A DNA stretch of 64,000 nt from Methanococcoides burtonii DSM 6242. Lineage in GTDB: Archaea > Halobacteriota > Methanosarcinia > Methanosarcinales > Methanosarcinaceae. Below, in pieces: positions 44,669-56,622 of the stretch. The DNA lies in the NCBI RefSeq assembly GCF_000013725.1, contig NC_007955.1, positions 1,705,579 to 1,769,578 on the forward strand. The letters run 5' to 3'. Within the stretch, counting starts at the first letter, position 1. Each line of letters begins with the position of its first letter. The position numbers and the translations under genes were made by a program. The notes under the pieces were generated by a model. That model did no database searches, was not told the DNA's origin, and saw only the letters and a program-made list of their open reading frames with translations.

Positions 44669-45064
44669 ATGGATGATTTAGAGAAGATCAGACAACAACG
44701 ATTGGAACAGATCAAAAAGGGCCTTGAGGCTAAAGCGTTCCCGGATGCACCCATACATGTTACGGATGCAGATTTCAATGAGTTCATAGCAAAGTACCCC
44801 ATCACTGTAATTGATTGTTGGGCAGAATGGTGTGGACCTTGCAGAAAACTTATTCCTATTATTGATGCCCTTGCAAAAGAATATCAGGGAAAAATAGTTT
44901 TCGGGAAATTGAACACTGATGAGAACCAGATGGTCGCAAGGAATTTTAATATAACAGCCATTCCAACAATATTGGTCTTTAAAAACGGAAACGCTGCTAC
45001 CCAGATAGTAGGAGCACTCCAGAAAGAACAACTCGTTGAACACCTTAACAAATTCATACAGTGA
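44669..45064 (+). CDS. trxA: Thioredoxin
   Basis: 131 residues. An N-terminal charged helix extension (about 25 residues: DDLEKIRQQRLEQIKKGLEA) precedes a standard thioredoxin domain with active site WCGPC and cis-Pro in TAIPTILVFKNG. The ATG at 44669 follows AGGTGAGC. The stop is 14 bases before the methanogenesis marker 14 gene, so the two are probably one operon. Confidence 0.92.
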   Translation: MDDLEKIRQQRLEQIKKGLEAKAFPDAPIHVTDADFNEFIAKYPITVIDCWAEWCGPCRKLIPIIDALAKEYQGKIVFGKLNTDENQMVARNFNITAIPTILVFKNGNAATQIVGALQKEQLVEHLNKFIQ

Positions 45065-45078
45065 GCGGAAGAGAAATA

Positions 45079-46515
45079 ATGTCCCACAAACCAAGAATTG
45101 CAGAAAATCCCGGTGTCCGACTCCTTGACCTCAAATCAAGCTCAAAACCATTTTTCATAGTTGCTTCTGTGGAAGTTGGTAACACCACTACGAAGTGTAT
45201 ACTTACAGCCACCAATATGGATGAAGGTAAGACATATCTTGTCACCAAGACAGTGAAGATGACAAGGGATGTCAGGCCTCCAAAGGAAAAAGAGACCATT
45301 TTTGGCAGAACTCTCAATGGAATAGAGCTTACACGTGAGTCGGTATCAGAGCTTGTCAAAAACACATTGATAGAGGCAGTTAAAAAGGCAAACCTTGACA
45401 TCAAGACCGATATCAATTTTGTTGTCCGCTCAACCGGAGTTGTTGCCGGCTTCGATACTCCCGAAGAAGTAGGAGAGTTCATTAAAGCGCTTGCTGATGG
45501 CTGTCTTCTAGCAGGAGTACCTCCTAAGAACATGACACCACCAATGGGAATCGACAACATACCCGAGAAATTTAGAAAGCACAGCAAACTTGACAAAGTG
45601 TTCTTTGACGGTGCTGTTGCCAGTGTACTCCCACCAACCGGAGCTACCGGTGTGGAGATAGTTGCAAACGAAATGGAGGGCGAACTTGCCACCGCCGGTA
45701 TCAAGGAAGGTGCCAAATGGGTGGATGTGGATTTCCGTAACCCCTGTATGTCAATGGACTTTGGTACGACCCTTGATGGCAGGATAATCAGCCCTGATGA
45801 ACCCTATGCAAAGACCATTGGTAATTTCTGTGGATTTGCAGGTGCCATCCCGGATGCCATGATAAAAGGAACCGGTTCAGTAGATAAGAAAGTTGGAACC
45901 GCTCTTGATGTTTTCAAGGACATACATATAGATAAGCTCACATTACTTCTGAAAGGCAAAAATATACATGAATATGCAAAGAAAGCTCTTGAGTACATCA
46001 AAATCGAAAAGGTTCCTGAGAATAGGAATCGTTACGGAAGTGTACCGGTAAACCCTACCGCTGCAAAAGAGATCAACGTCGTACTTATTGGATGTGATGT
46101 AGGAGTGAACGGTTCTGATTTCGATAAATTATCAGACATCGGTGCAGAAATATACGACAAATTCGGTCTGAAAGTGCTTTTTGCTGTCATTGATGAGGTA
46201 ATGGCACAGGTGATCTACCGACTTGTCAATGTCGCAAAGGAAGAAGGACTGGTCTTCCCGGAAACCACAATCGGAATCACCGGAAGAGCCGGTATCAGTG
46301 GCGACAAGGCAAAGCTTGCACTGAAATATCTTGACAAGCTCGGCCTTCATGAAAGAATCGAAGAGAACGTTGTTTTCGTTGATGACGGTCTTGCAAGGGG
46401 TGCAGCGGTCATGGCAAGATGTATGAACTCCCTTGGAACAACGTTCAATCCACTCGGAGGGCATCACGGCGGAAGATGTATTCTTGGAAACAGGATCAAA
46501 CTTCAGAACAAATAA
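45079..46515 (+). CDS. Methanogenesis marker protein 14
   Basis: 478 residues, an ASKHA/hydantoinase-like ATPase fold: SVEVGNTTTKCILTA near the N-terminus is the phosphate-1-type loop, with MSMDFGTTLDGRI as a second, similar loop. This family is confined to methanogens and related methane-metabolising archaea, and its exact role is unknown. Pairing with thioredoxin hints at a redox-linked task such as activating a methanogenesis enzyme, but this is inference. Confidence 0.9.
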   Translation: MSHKPRIAENPGVRLLDLKSSSKPFFIVASVEVGNTTTKCILTATNMDEGKTYLVTKTVKMTRDVRPPKEKETIFGRTLNGIELTRESVSELVKNTLIEAVKKANLDIKTDINFVVRSTGVVAGFDTPEEVGEFIKALADGCLLAGVPPKNMTPPMGIDNIPEKFRKHSKLDKVFFDGAVASVLPPTGATGVEIVANEMEGELATAGIKEGAKWVDVDFRNPCMSMDFGTTLDGRIISPDEPYAKTIGNFCGFAGAIPDAMIKGTGSVDKKVGTALDVFKDIHIDKLTLLLKGKNIHEYAKKALEYIKIEKVPENRNRYGSVPVNPTAAKEINVVLIGCDVGVNGSDFDKLSDIGAEIYDKFGLKVLFAVIDEVMAQVIYRLVNVAKEEGLVFPETTIGITGRAGISGDKAKLALKYLDKLGLHERIEENVVFVDDGLARGAAVMARCMNSLGTTFNPLGGHHGGRCILGNRIKLQNK

Positions 46516-46562
46516 TAGAAACGGCAGACATGAAAATGTTTGCTTGCAACCATTTTATTCAT

Positions 46563-47234
46563 TTACAGAGTATTGGCCAGTTTTTTAATTGCGTCATCTA
46601 TTGCTTTTTTGTGCAGCTCAGATGATTCATGAATTCCGCCCATATTCCCACGAACCGCACGACAAGGATATTGTGATATCAATAAACCTGCCTTTGCGCC
46701 GGCACCTTCAACTGCATTCCCCACAAGAGCATCTGCCATACGCCAGGTACTGCCACAGGGAGCTCCCCTAATGACATTCACTTTAGAGATCTTGCCGTCC
46801 TTTACCCCTACATCGAGTACAGGGTTTCCAAAAAAGGAAGTAAATGCATCTATACTGGGATCAGAACCAATGTTGCAGCAAATATCATCGACCTCAATGA
46901 AGATACCATACTTTAAAGAGATATCATCCAGTTCCCGAATCGGTGCCTTTGCTGCACCCCCTGGAACTATCAAAGCCCCCACGCCAGCCTCACCTGCCAT
47001 TTTGGCTATCTGTGGTGTGATGTCAGGGTGCAGCGAATAAGTGATAATTATATCAGCATCGAAAACCTTTCCGTTAAAATCAAGTTCAGAAAAAAACTCA
47101 TCAGGCTCATCTATCAGCTCCGGCAAATGTTCAGGGACCTCTGCGACGATAACCTCCAGATCAGACCTAAACCTAACGGTCTCAATAAGCCTTCGACCGT
47201 ATTTTCCACGTACTATAACTCCCAGTTTTGTCAT
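46563..47234 (-). CDS. DUF166 family protein (thymidylate synthase-related)
   Basis: 223 residues of the archaeal DUF166/COG1810 group. GVIVRGKYGRRLIETVRF begins the domain and RGAPCGSTWRMADAL contains the Cys aligned with the thymidylate synthase-like site; further Cys are in VDDICCNIG and QYPCRAVRG. Function unproven. The ATG at 47234 is preferred; the longer frame upstream is not family-like. Confidence 0.8.
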   Translation of the reverse strand: MTKLGVIVRGKYGRRLIETVRFRSDLEVIVAEVPEHLPELIDEPDEFFSELDFNGKVFDADIIITYSLHPDITPQIAKMAGEAGVGALIVPGGAAKAPIRELDDISLKYGIFIEVDDICCNIGSDPSIDAFTSFFGNPVLDVGVKDGKISKVNVIRGAPCGSTWRMADALVGNAVEGAGAKAGLLISQYPCRAVRGNMGGIHESSELHKKAIDDAIKKLANTL

Positions 47235-47325
47235 GTTCAATACCTTAAGCAATGTTATTGAATAGCGGTATATTAATATTGTTTGCTTTACAATCAAGTA
47301 ACTGTTTAAATATTCAGGTGATCAA

Positions 47326-47454
47326 ATGGATGATATTGACCAGTCAAAGGTATATTTCAGATGCAATGCGTGTGACTTCGTCTTTCAGGCAGATCCTAAC
47401 TTTATTCCCATAAAATGCCCACAGTGTGGAAGTGAAAGCACCTCAAGGACATAA
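47326..47454 (+). CDS. Small zinc-ribbon protein, 42 residues
   Basis: Starts MDDIDQSKVYFRCNACDF and ends SESTSRT. Two Cys pairs, CNAC and CPQC, are spaced for one zinc ribbon. A GGTGATC ribosome site lies just before the ATG. It lies 30 bases before tmk in the same direction. Similar small ribbons are often rubredoxin-like or accessory RNA/protein-binding factors; role unknown. Confidence 0.75.
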   Translation: MDDIDQSKVYFRCNACDFVFQADPNFIPIKCPQCGSESTSRT

Positions 47455-47484
47455 ATTTAAACTTAAAGGATACATGTGATCTCC

Positions 47485-48090
47485 ATGAAAGGAAAGCTCA
47501 TAACACTGGAAGGAATAGATGGGTCCGGGAAATCTACCATTACACGCTTTCTGAACTCACACCCGGCCTTTGCCAATGCAGTGTTTACAAAAGAGCCCAC
47601 TACAAGCTGGATAGGGGATGCTGTTTACAAGGCCATCCAGTCGGACACCGATGAACTTGCCGAGCTTATGCTTTTCACTGCAGACCATGCAGACCACATT
47701 TCAACCCTGATAAGACCTGCAATTGAGGAAGGAAAGATAGTTATTTCGGACAGGTATTCGGACAGTCGTTACGCCTATCAGGGCGTTACCCTAAAAGAGA
47801 GAATGGAAGAGCCCATGGAGTGGATACAGATGATCCACAGAGGTTGGACAATTATCCCTGACCTCACATTGCTTTTCGACATCGATCCCGCTGTTGCGGT
47901 ACAGCGATGCGGCAAAAGAGGGGAACAGACAAAGTTCGAGAAGACAGACCTGCTCAAAGGGGTCAGAGAGAACTACCTTAAACTTGCAGAAAAAGAACCA
48001 GAAAGATTTGTTGTTATAGATACGGACAGGGACTTAAAAGAAATAGAGAAAGATGTGTTGCAAGCAATCACATCGATCATTGAAAGTTAA
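47485..48090 (+). CDS. tmk: Thymidylate kinase
   Basis: 201 residues. P-loop GIDGSGKST (8-16), the DRYSDSRYAYQG segment with the catalytic Arg, and a LID region (RCGKRGEQTKFEK). It phosphorylates dTMP to dTDP. The ATG at 47485 is chosen over the GTG at 47476. Its TAA overlaps the stop of the gene on the other strand by four bases. Confidence 0.93.
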   Translation: MKGKLITLEGIDGSGKSTITRFLNSHPAFANAVFTKEPTTSWIGDAVYKAIQSDTDELAELMLFTADHADHISTLIRPAIEEGKIVISDRYSDSRYAYQGVTLKERMEEPMEWIQMIHRGWTIIPDLTLLFDIDPAVAVQRCGKRGEQTKFEKTDLLKGVRENYLKLAEKEPERFVVIDTDRDLKEIEKDVLQAITSIIES

Positions 48091-48374
48091 AGATCGTTGG
48101 AGTCTGCGAACTTTACAAGAAGTTCACCGAACTCACGGACGTGTTTTGGATTCAGGTTAAAGCGGCTCCTTTTCTGGCCGCTCCTTTCCTTTGCAACCTC
48201 TACATACTCATTTTCATACTTTTCACTTGTTGCAAGAGATATTGTAAGGTACCACCCGCCACCCATTTTTATTTCCATATACTCTTCGCTGTCACGGACT
48301 TCTTTATTTTCTTCCGTTTCATTTACAACTTTATTTTCTTCCGTTTCACTTACAACTTTATTTTCTTCTACCAT
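48087..48374 (-). CDS. Hypothetical protein with EETEENK repeats
   Basis: 95 residues. The N-terminus has three imperfect repeats of ETEENKVV, very acidic. The C-terminal domain (KMGGGWYLTISLATSEKYE to REFGELLVKFADS) resembles small PC4/YdbC-like nucleic-acid-binding folds, which is tentative. The ATG at 48374 follows GGTGATC. It is convergent with tmk with overlapping stops. Confidence 0.6.
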   Translation of the reverse strand: MVEENKVVSETEENKVVNETEENKEVRDSEEYMEIKMGGGWYLTISLATSEKYENEYVEVAKERSGQKRSRFNLNPKHVREFGELLVKFADSNDL

Positions 48375-48415
48375 ATTGATCACCCATATTCAATATAAAT
48401 TGAAAATCTATTCAT

Positions 48416-49123
48416 TTACCTGACCATCTCAATAGGAATGGAACCATTATGCAATCCGGTTGCAACCAATGCGCCTTTGATACCAATAGCTTCCAGTTGC
48501 CTAATATCTTCCACGTCCCTTACGCCTCCGCCAAGGAGAACATTGTGGTCAGAAATATCTGCTATAAGACTTAAAAATTGTGCATCGAATCCTGATGAGG
48601 TTCCCACCATATCCATGTCAAGGAATATTATGTCATTTATCTCCAGACCGTTCAGTACTTTTACTATCTCAAGGGGATCTTTCGGCATCAAAGGGTCAGA
48701 CGAGAGGATGTTGCCGTTCTTTTTATCAATGCTCACATTGATCTGTGAAGGGTATGCAGCAGATATCTTAGTAATGGAATCCAAAGATGCGGTCTCTGTA
48801 CCCAGTACAAGATGCTCTGCAAGCCCTAAAACCCCGGAAACATCTTCAAAGGAACTTATCCCGGGATCCAGCATCGTTTGAGAAAGCTCTGAAACTCCCC
48901 GTATCACACCAAAATTTATGTTTGGATCACCCCGACCCTGAAGTCTGTTAAGGTCTGCGATATAGACCTCAGCAGGACGCAGTTCCCGAACAATACCAAC
49001 CGGGTCCGATGTTGTGCAGACATTACTGATCTCGTGTACCGGACGATATTTTTGCCGGTCCCCTCCCTGCGCATGGACAGCATTACGGTTATATACATCA
49101 AATACAAAGACGGTTCGAAACAT
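48416..49123 (-). CDS. HisA-related TIM-barrel protein (COG1411)
   Basis: 235 residues of the group related to ProFAR isomerase HisA. VFDVYNRNAVHAQGGDR at the N-terminus and LLGGGVRDVEDIRQL near the C-terminus keep the phosphate-binding pattern. In methanogens and methylotrophs such proteins often occur near methanofuran/pterin genes. Here it is divergent from mfnB, 45 bases apart, supporting a role in the same pathway. Confidence 0.8.
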   Translation of the reverse strand: MFRTVFVFDVYNRNAVHAQGGDRQKYRPVHEISNVCTTSDPVGIVRELRPAEVYIADLNRLQGRGDPNINFGVIRGVSELSQTMLDPGISSFEDVSGVLGLAEHLVLGTETASLDSITKISAAYPSQINVSIDKKNGNILSSDPLMPKDPLEIVKVLNGLEINDIIFLDMDMVGTSSGFDAQFLSLIADISDHNVLLGGGVRDVEDIRQLEAIGIKGALVATGLHNGSIPIEMVR

Positions 49124-49168
49124 ATTAAATTGATAATTTATCTCATCTTATAAAAAAGAGGCTAATAC

Positions 49169-49861
49169 ATGAAATTACTCGTAAGTCCGATCAACACTGA
49201 AGAAGCAGTAGCTGCACTCAACGGAGGAGCAGATATAATCGATGTAAAGAATCCAAAGGAAGGTTCACTGGGTGCTAACTATCCATGGGTCATCAGAGAA
49301 ATAAGAGATGCTGTTGAAGGTAAAAGGCCGATCAGTGCCGCACTTGGGGACTTCAGCTACAAGCCAGGTACCGCAGCCCTTGCAGCATACGGAGCTGCTG
49401 CTGCTGGTGCAGATTATGTGAAGATAGGACTTTATGACATCACTACCGAAGAGCAGGCATACGAAATGCTTACCGGTATCGTTGAATCCGTAAAAGACAT
49501 GGACGTCACTGTCGTAGCTTGCGGATATTCCGATCACGAGCGCATTAACTCCATCAACCCGAAACTTCTCCCGGCAATTGGTGAGAAAGCAGGTGTTGGC
49601 CTTGTTATGGTCGATACCGGCCTCAAGGATGGGCGCTCCACATTTGAGTTCATGACCGAGGAAGACCTTATCGAATTCGTCAACGATGCACACTCCCGTG
49701 GACTTGAGACAGCTATTGCAGGAACCATAAAATTCGATGATATTCCAGCATTGAAGCGTATCCAGCCAACCATCGTTGGCGTACGCGGAATAGTCTGTGG
49801 CGGAGATCGCAGCACTTCAATTAAGCAGGAACTCGTTGAGAAATTGAGAAGTGAGATCTGA
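49169..49861 (+). CDS. mfnB: (5-formylfuran-3-yl)methyl phosphate synthase MfnB
   Basis: 230 residues, a TIM-barrel of the former DUF556. DVKNPKEGSLGA contains the catalytic Lys27; a second conserved Lys is in AIAGTIKFDDI. MfnB condenses two glyceraldehyde 3-phosphates into the furan precursor of methanofuran, the C1 carrier at the first step of methanogenesis. Confidence 0.92.
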   Translation: MKLLVSPINTEEAVAALNGGADIIDVKNPKEGSLGANYPWVIREIRDAVEGKRPISAALGDFSYKPGTAALAAYGAAAAGADYVKIGLYDITTEEQAYEMLTGIVESVKDMDVTVVACGYSDHERINSINPKLLPAIGEKAGVGLVMVDTGLKDGRSTFEFMTEEDLIEFVNDAHSRGLETAIAGTIKFDDIPALKRIQPTIVGVRGIVCGGDRSTSIKQELVEKLRSEI

Positions 49862-49981
49862 AAGGATCTCTTTATTTTATTTCCAAAAACACTTTTTTAA
49901 AACATTTCTTTTTTATACTATTACTGTGAAGTTTACTCTAATATATCTTAAAGTCACTACTTAGATCAATACTATTTTTAA

Positions 49982-52210
<2,229 letters not shown>

Positions 52211-52250
52211 GTCGTTGGACTAATAGTAATTAATAGGGGGATAAGTTACG

Positions 52251-52943
52251 TTGAAACAAAGATTTGTTTTAGATACGACCGCTTTGACCGATCTTCAGAC
52301 ACGAGAGATGCTGGAGATAGAGGACCTTTGTCAGGGAATGAGGGCAATACTCGACCTTATTGCTGAATCAAGGCTTCATTTACAGATCAGTTGTTATGTT
52401 CCTTTTCCATCAGTGTACAAAGAGCTCCATGAGTTTGCAAAAAATAATGGCTGCGATGATGAGATCATTGCGATGATAGATACATGGCTTGTCAAAAAAA
52501 CACCTGATAGGCATGAGGTGAAGATACCATCACATATTTTTCATGAATACGTATCTTATATGCGAGAACGTATCAACAAGGGTATGACCGTGGCCGAGGA
52601 AGCTATCCGGGAAGCTTCGATACAATGCCTGTCGATCGAATCGGAAATAGAGGATACGCGCAAGGTAGAGGACAATACCGATCGCGAGGTTATTGGCCCC
52701 ATTGTAGGAAAGTTCAGGAACAAGTACCGTTCAGCACTTCGTTATGGCATCCTTGACAGTGCCCCTGACATCGATGTATTACTTCTTGCAAAGGAACTGG
52801 ACGCAGCGGTTGTCGCAAGTGACTACGGCATTCAGAAATGGGCAGAGCAGCTCGGGGTCAGGTTCGTGCCTGCCAATACGTTCCCAATGATGTTGAAGGA
52901 ATATCTGAGACATACGCCTTCTGACGGAACTCATCAGAAGTAA
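52251..52943 (+). CDS. HARP, RNA-free RNase P homologue (UPF0278/RNA ligase partner)
   Basis: 230 residues of the PIN-domain family homologous to Aquifex RNase P (also called RNA ligase partner protein). Acidic site residues are in [10 protein letters not shown] at the start and in [24 protein letters not shown] near the end. It can cut tRNA 5' leaders in vitro in relatives, yet archaea also keep RNA-based RNase P, so its in vivo job is open. The start is TTG at 52251, with AGGGGGA upstream. Confidence 0.88.
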
Positions 52944-52948
52944 GTTTT

Positions 52949-53794
52949 TCAGGCACCTACGATGAAAGAAATGAGTGCAAAGAGCATTGCGAACTTAAAC
53001 AGTTTTGATGAGCGCGCAGCATCCTTTTTCCCGAGTATCTGGTAAACCGCGATCAGGAAGAAGATGTCTGCAATTGCCACGACGAAAAGATATTGTTCAT
53101 TTAATATGGATTGCAAATAAGGTACAGGACTTGCAAGCATGGCAGTAAAGCCGAATGCTGCTGCAATATATGATGCTTTTTTAGCTCCGATAAGGATCGG
53201 CAGTGTCCGTGCACCATCTTTTTTATCCCCCACGATGTCTTCAACATCCTTTACGATCTCACGGGCAATGGTCGCAAGGGTCGCCAGAAGAAAAAGAACT
53301 ACCAGTGCCTGAAGCCCTGCCATGCCGAAGACCGCACCACCAAAAAGGAAGGTAGAGCCGGTGAGATAACCCACCGAGGCATTCCCAAAGAAAGGAGTGC
53401 GTTTCAGGCTTTGTGCATACAATATCAGTACCATAGAATTGAATAGAGCTATGATGCCACAAAGGGGATTCACCAGAAATGCCAGTGTTATCCCTGTTAT
53501 GAATAGAAACAGCGAAAAATAAAGGGCGCTTTTCAAGGAGATCTTGCCGGAAGGTATCGGCCTTGAGGGTTTGTTCACTTTATCGATTTCGATGTCGAAA
53601 TAATCGTTCAAACCGTTGCCAGCTCCTGTAACGAGGAAAACTATGGCAAAGATCAGTGAAGTATCGAACAATGATAGCGATACGTAAGGGGAAGCAGAGG
53701 AGAGAATATTATATGCTATCAAAACACCAATTAAGCCAGCAAAAGCAGCCATTGCACAATTTCCTGCGCGCATAAGTTCAAGATAGGTTTTCAT
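52949..53794 (-). CDS. Digeranylgeranylglyceryl phosphate synthase (UbiA family)
   Basis: 281 residues with eight or so membrane helices. The first Asp-rich motif is NGLNDYFDIEIDKVNKPSRP and the second DVEDIVGDKKDGARTLP, as in UbiA prenyltransferases. It adds the second geranylgeranyl chain to GGGP. The ATG at 53794 follows GGGAG. It is adjacent to nadA (15 bases), on the same strand. Confidence 0.92.
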   Translation of the reverse strand: MKTYLELMRAGNCAMAAFAGLIGVLIAYNILSSASPYVSLSLFDTSLIFAIVFLVTGAGNGLNDYFDIEIDKVNKPSRPIPSGKISLKSALYFSLFLFITGITLAFLVNPLCGIIALFNSMVLILYAQSLKRTPFFGNASVGYLTGSTFLFGGAVFGMAGLQALVVLFLLATLATIAREIVKDVEDIVGDKKDGARTLPILIGAKKASYIAAAFGFTAMLASPVPYLQSILNEQYLFVVAIADIFFLIAVYQILGKKDAARSSKLFKFAMLFALISFIVGA

Positions 53795-53809
53795 TAATTC
53801 TCCCAATAG

Positions 53810-54730
53810 TTACCTGTTGCGTTTTACTTCAAGCATACGATCAAGAGCTCGTTTTGCACGTACCTGAATATCTTTTGGAACGGTCACAACGGTCTCCATA
53901 TTCTCAAGACAGCGAAGGACAGAACTTAGATCTATCATTTTCATGTCCGGACAAAATGTAAATTTTGAGACAGGATAAAATTTCTTATTGGGATTTTCAG
54001 TCTCAAGCTGGTGCAATATACCCTGCTCCGTAGAAACTATGAATTCGTTATTGTCAGAGCTTTTTACATGATCAAGCATTCCAGTAGTACTGAACACATG
54101 GTCTGCTTTTTCCAGAACTTCTGAACGGCATTCAGGATGGGCCATCAGCTCCGCCCCTGGGTGCTTGTTCATTGCAAGATCAACATCTTCTGCAAGTATC
54201 TGATTGTGTGTAGGGCAATAACCATTCCATGGAATGATGGTCTTGTCAGTATGTTTTGCAACGTATGCTGCAAGGTTCTTGTCAGGAACGAAAATAACTT
54301 TGTCCGAGTCGAGAGAATTTACAACTTCCACTGCATTTGCCGAGGTACAACAGATATCACATTCTGCTTTGATGTCAGCTCGTGTATTGACATAGCAGAC
54401 GACCATGGCATCTGGATGTTGCGCCTTTAATTTACGAAGTGATATGACATCCACCATTGCCGCCATAGGGCAATCGGCATCTGCATCCGGCATAAGAACT
54501 GTTTTTTCAGGGGAGAGGATGAATGCACTCTCTGCCATGAAGCTCACGCCACAAAAAACAATAACTTCCGCATCCTGGTCTACCGCTTCCTGACTCAGCC
54601 CCAGCGAATCGCCTACAAAGTCTGCGATATCCTGCACTTCATCCCGTGCATAGCAATGCGCCAAAATAACAGCATTGCGTTCTTTTTTCAATGAATTTAT
54701 CTTGTTGATAATAGATTGCCTGTCCTGCAT
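53810..54730 (-). CDS. nadA: Quinolinate synthase NadA
   Basis: 306 residues. The three cluster Cys are in [25 protein letters not shown] and [12 protein letters not shown], which bind the catalytic [4Fe-4S] cluster; [19 protein letters not shown] begins the active domain. It condenses iminoaspartate with dihydroxyacetone phosphate. The ATG at 54730 is preferred over one at 54790. nadX, which supplies iminoaspartate, lies upstream on the same strand. Confidence 0.94.
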   Translation of the reverse strand: MQDRQSIINKINSLKKERNAVILAHCYARDEVQDIADFVGDSLGLSQEAVDQDAEVIVFCGVSFMAESAFILSPEKTVLMPDADADCPMAAMVDVISLRKLKAQHPDAMVVCYVNTRADIKAECDICCTSANAVEVVNSLDSDKVIFVPDKNLAAYVAKHTDKTIIPWNGYCPTHNQILAEDVDLAMNKHPGAELMAHPECRSEVLEKADHVFSTTGMLDHVKSSDNNEFIVSTEQGILHQLETENPNKKFYPVSKFTFCPDMKMIDLSSVLRCLENMETVVTVPKDIQVRAKRALDRMLEVKRNR

Positions 54731-54826
54731 ACGACCACTTGTTTTTCCGTTTTTTATAATTACACACGACTCCAACGGACCGGCATACAATATCCGGTTA
54801 TGTGATAAACATTTATTGGTATGTGA

Positions 54827-55642
54827 TCATGTCCCTACCTGAAGAGGATCGGCTATCTTTTTCAGTGTGGAAATTGCAGATAGAGCTGCCAGATAACTTG
54901 TCTTGGGGTTACTCGGCGCCGGTACGTTCTCCACCCTTGTTGTGAACATGCCAAATTCACCTTCAACGGTTATCTCGTGGATATTCCTTGTGAGTGCGGG
55001 GTTTGCGATGATCTTGACCTTTGTCTTATCGAAACCAATGCCTGCAATGCTCAAAGATGCTGCAACATTGACATTTGAAGGAAAAGCCTTTACAGCTTCT
55101 GATGCCATACCTTCGAAAAGTACGGTCTTTCCTTTGATGCTGTCAAGATCGATATTGTTCTGTACGATGTACGGAGCACCTTCAAAACTTCTCGGGTGTT
55201 TCTGGGTTGTCAGGGTAACTGAGTATATAGAAGCTGCGGATGCGGATTTTAGACCATCCAACCCAACGATCGCACCGGATGGGAAATATATCTTACAGCC
55301 ATATTCCTTTGCAATATCGAATGTTGTATCGAGAAGTTTTTTGTCTGCAAAAGCACCAACACTAATGACCATTACATCACATTTTGCGTGAAGGGTGGTC
55401 GGAACTACATCATACACTGCCTGTTGGGACGCACATTCCACTACCAGGTCAACGTGCTTTACCATTTCCACTATCTCAAGCACTTTTGGGTCAGTGTTTT
55501 TGAGCTGCTCTTTCAAATTGATTATTGACTGTTCGTGCCTGTCATAAACAGCATACAATTCGACCTCGATGTGACCTGAATCGATAGCTTTACAAAGCTC
55601 AGTACCGATTGCCCCACATCCGAACACTCCGATCTTTAGCAT
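54827..55642 (-). CDS. nadX: L-aspartate dehydrogenase NadX
   Basis: 271 residues. N-terminal Rossmann motif KIGVFGCGAIGTEL and the C-terminal catalytic domain with NVNVAASLSIAGIG and the His-containing ANPALTRNIHEITVEG. It oxidises aspartate to iminoaspartate with NAD(P), the first step of the pathway used by NadA. The ATG at 55642 follows GCAGGAG. Confidence 0.93.
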   Translation of the reverse strand: MLKIGVFGCGAIGTELCKAIDSGHIEVELYAVYDRHEQSIINLKEQLKNTDPKVLEIVEMVKHVDLVVECASQQAVYDVVPTTLHAKCDVMVISVGAFADKKLLDTTFDIAKEYGCKIYFPSGAIVGLDGLKSASAASIYSVTLTTQKHPRSFEGAPYIVQNNIDLDSIKGKTVLFEGMASEAVKAFPSNVNVAASLSIAGIGFDKTKVKIIANPALTRNIHEITVEGEFGMFTTRVENVPAPSNPKTSYLAALSAISTLKKIADPLQVGT

Positions 55643-55716
55643 TCTAGACTCCTGCAACGTTATTTTATAATATTGAAATGTTAATAGTAATATATCTTAA
55701 TTATCCTGAACATTGT

Positions 55717-55733
55717 TCGAGAAATTTTCTCGA
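55717..55733. promoter_or_regulatory. Inverted repeat in the nadX-nadC divergent promoter
   Basis: TCGAGAA-ATT-TTCTCGA, a perfect 7-bp palindrome midway in the 155-base gap. TATA-like ATTATAAAAT (minus strand, near 55665) and CATATAAAC (plus strand, near 55761) flank it. It is a candidate operator for joint control of NAD synthesis. Confidence 0.5.
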
Positions 55734-55797
55734 CAACGTAGGGTCCAAATACGCTAAAAGCATATAAACCTCTTGAAGCATTGACATATATGGTAAT

Positions 55798-56622
55798 ATG
55801 ATACTGACCAGCGAAATTGAAAGATTTATCGAAGAGGACCTTGGAGCAAATGACATTTCCTGCACACTTGTTCCTGAAAAGGAGATCAAAGCAATCGTTT
55901 TTGTAAAACAGGATTGTATCATTGCAGGCATTCCTATTGCAAAAAGGATATTCGATTACTTTGGACTTGACTCATCCGCAAAATATAAAGATGGAGATCA
56001 ATTAGGATCAGGAGATACTATTTTGGAGATATCCGGTAATGCAGTATCGGTCCTTCGTGCCGAAAGGATCGTTCTCAATTTTCTGGGGCATTTGAGTGGA
56101 ATTGCAACCAATACCCGGGAATATGTTGAAACGGTCAGACAATACTCAGATGTGAAAGTAGCTGGTACAAGGAAGACAACGCCTGGGATACGAAAATTCG
56201 AAAAACTTGCCATTATTGCCGGAGGCGGTGACCCCCACAGATTTGATCTTTCTGATACTATTATGATAAAAGATAACCACGTTAACATGATGGGACTTGA
56301 AAATGCCATAAATTCAGCAAAGGAACTTGCCGGTTTTACACAAAAAATAGATGTTGAAGTTGAATCCGTTGAGAACGCCATTCTCGCTGCAAAAATGGGA
56401 GTTGATATCATAATGTTCGACAACATGTCACCAGGACAGGTCATTAAGGTCGTTGAAGCATTAAAAAATGAGGATCTTAGAAATAGTGCTATTCTGGAAG
56501 TTTCAGGCGGGATCGACATATCAAATATCTCAGAATATGCCAAGACCGGGGTGGATGTCATTTCTGTAGGTTCACTGGTGCATAAGTCACAATGGATAGA
56601 TGTCAGCCTTGAATTTGTGTAA
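55798..56622 (+). CDS. nadC: Nicotinate-nucleotide pyrophosphorylase NadC
   Basis: 274 residues. The typical active-site region ending in RKTTPGIRKFEKLAIIAGGG and HRFDLSDTIMIKDNH is present, as is the C-terminal EVSGGIDISNI. It converts quinolinate and PRPP to nicotinate mononucleotide. It is divergent from nadX-nadA, completing the de novo pathway at one site. Confidence 0.94.
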   Translation: MILTSEIERFIEEDLGANDISCTLVPEKEIKAIVFVKQDCIIAGIPIAKRIFDYFGLDSSAKYKDGDQLGSGDTILEISGNAVSVLRAERIVLNFLGHLSGIATNTREYVETVRQYSDVKVAGTRKTTPGIRKFEKLAIIAGGGDPHRFDLSDTIMIKDNHVNMMGLENAINSAKELAGFTQKIDVEVESVENAILAAKMGVDIIMFDNMSPGQVIKVVEALKNEDLRNSAILEVSGGIDISNISEYAKTGVDVISVGSLVHKSQWIDVSLEFV

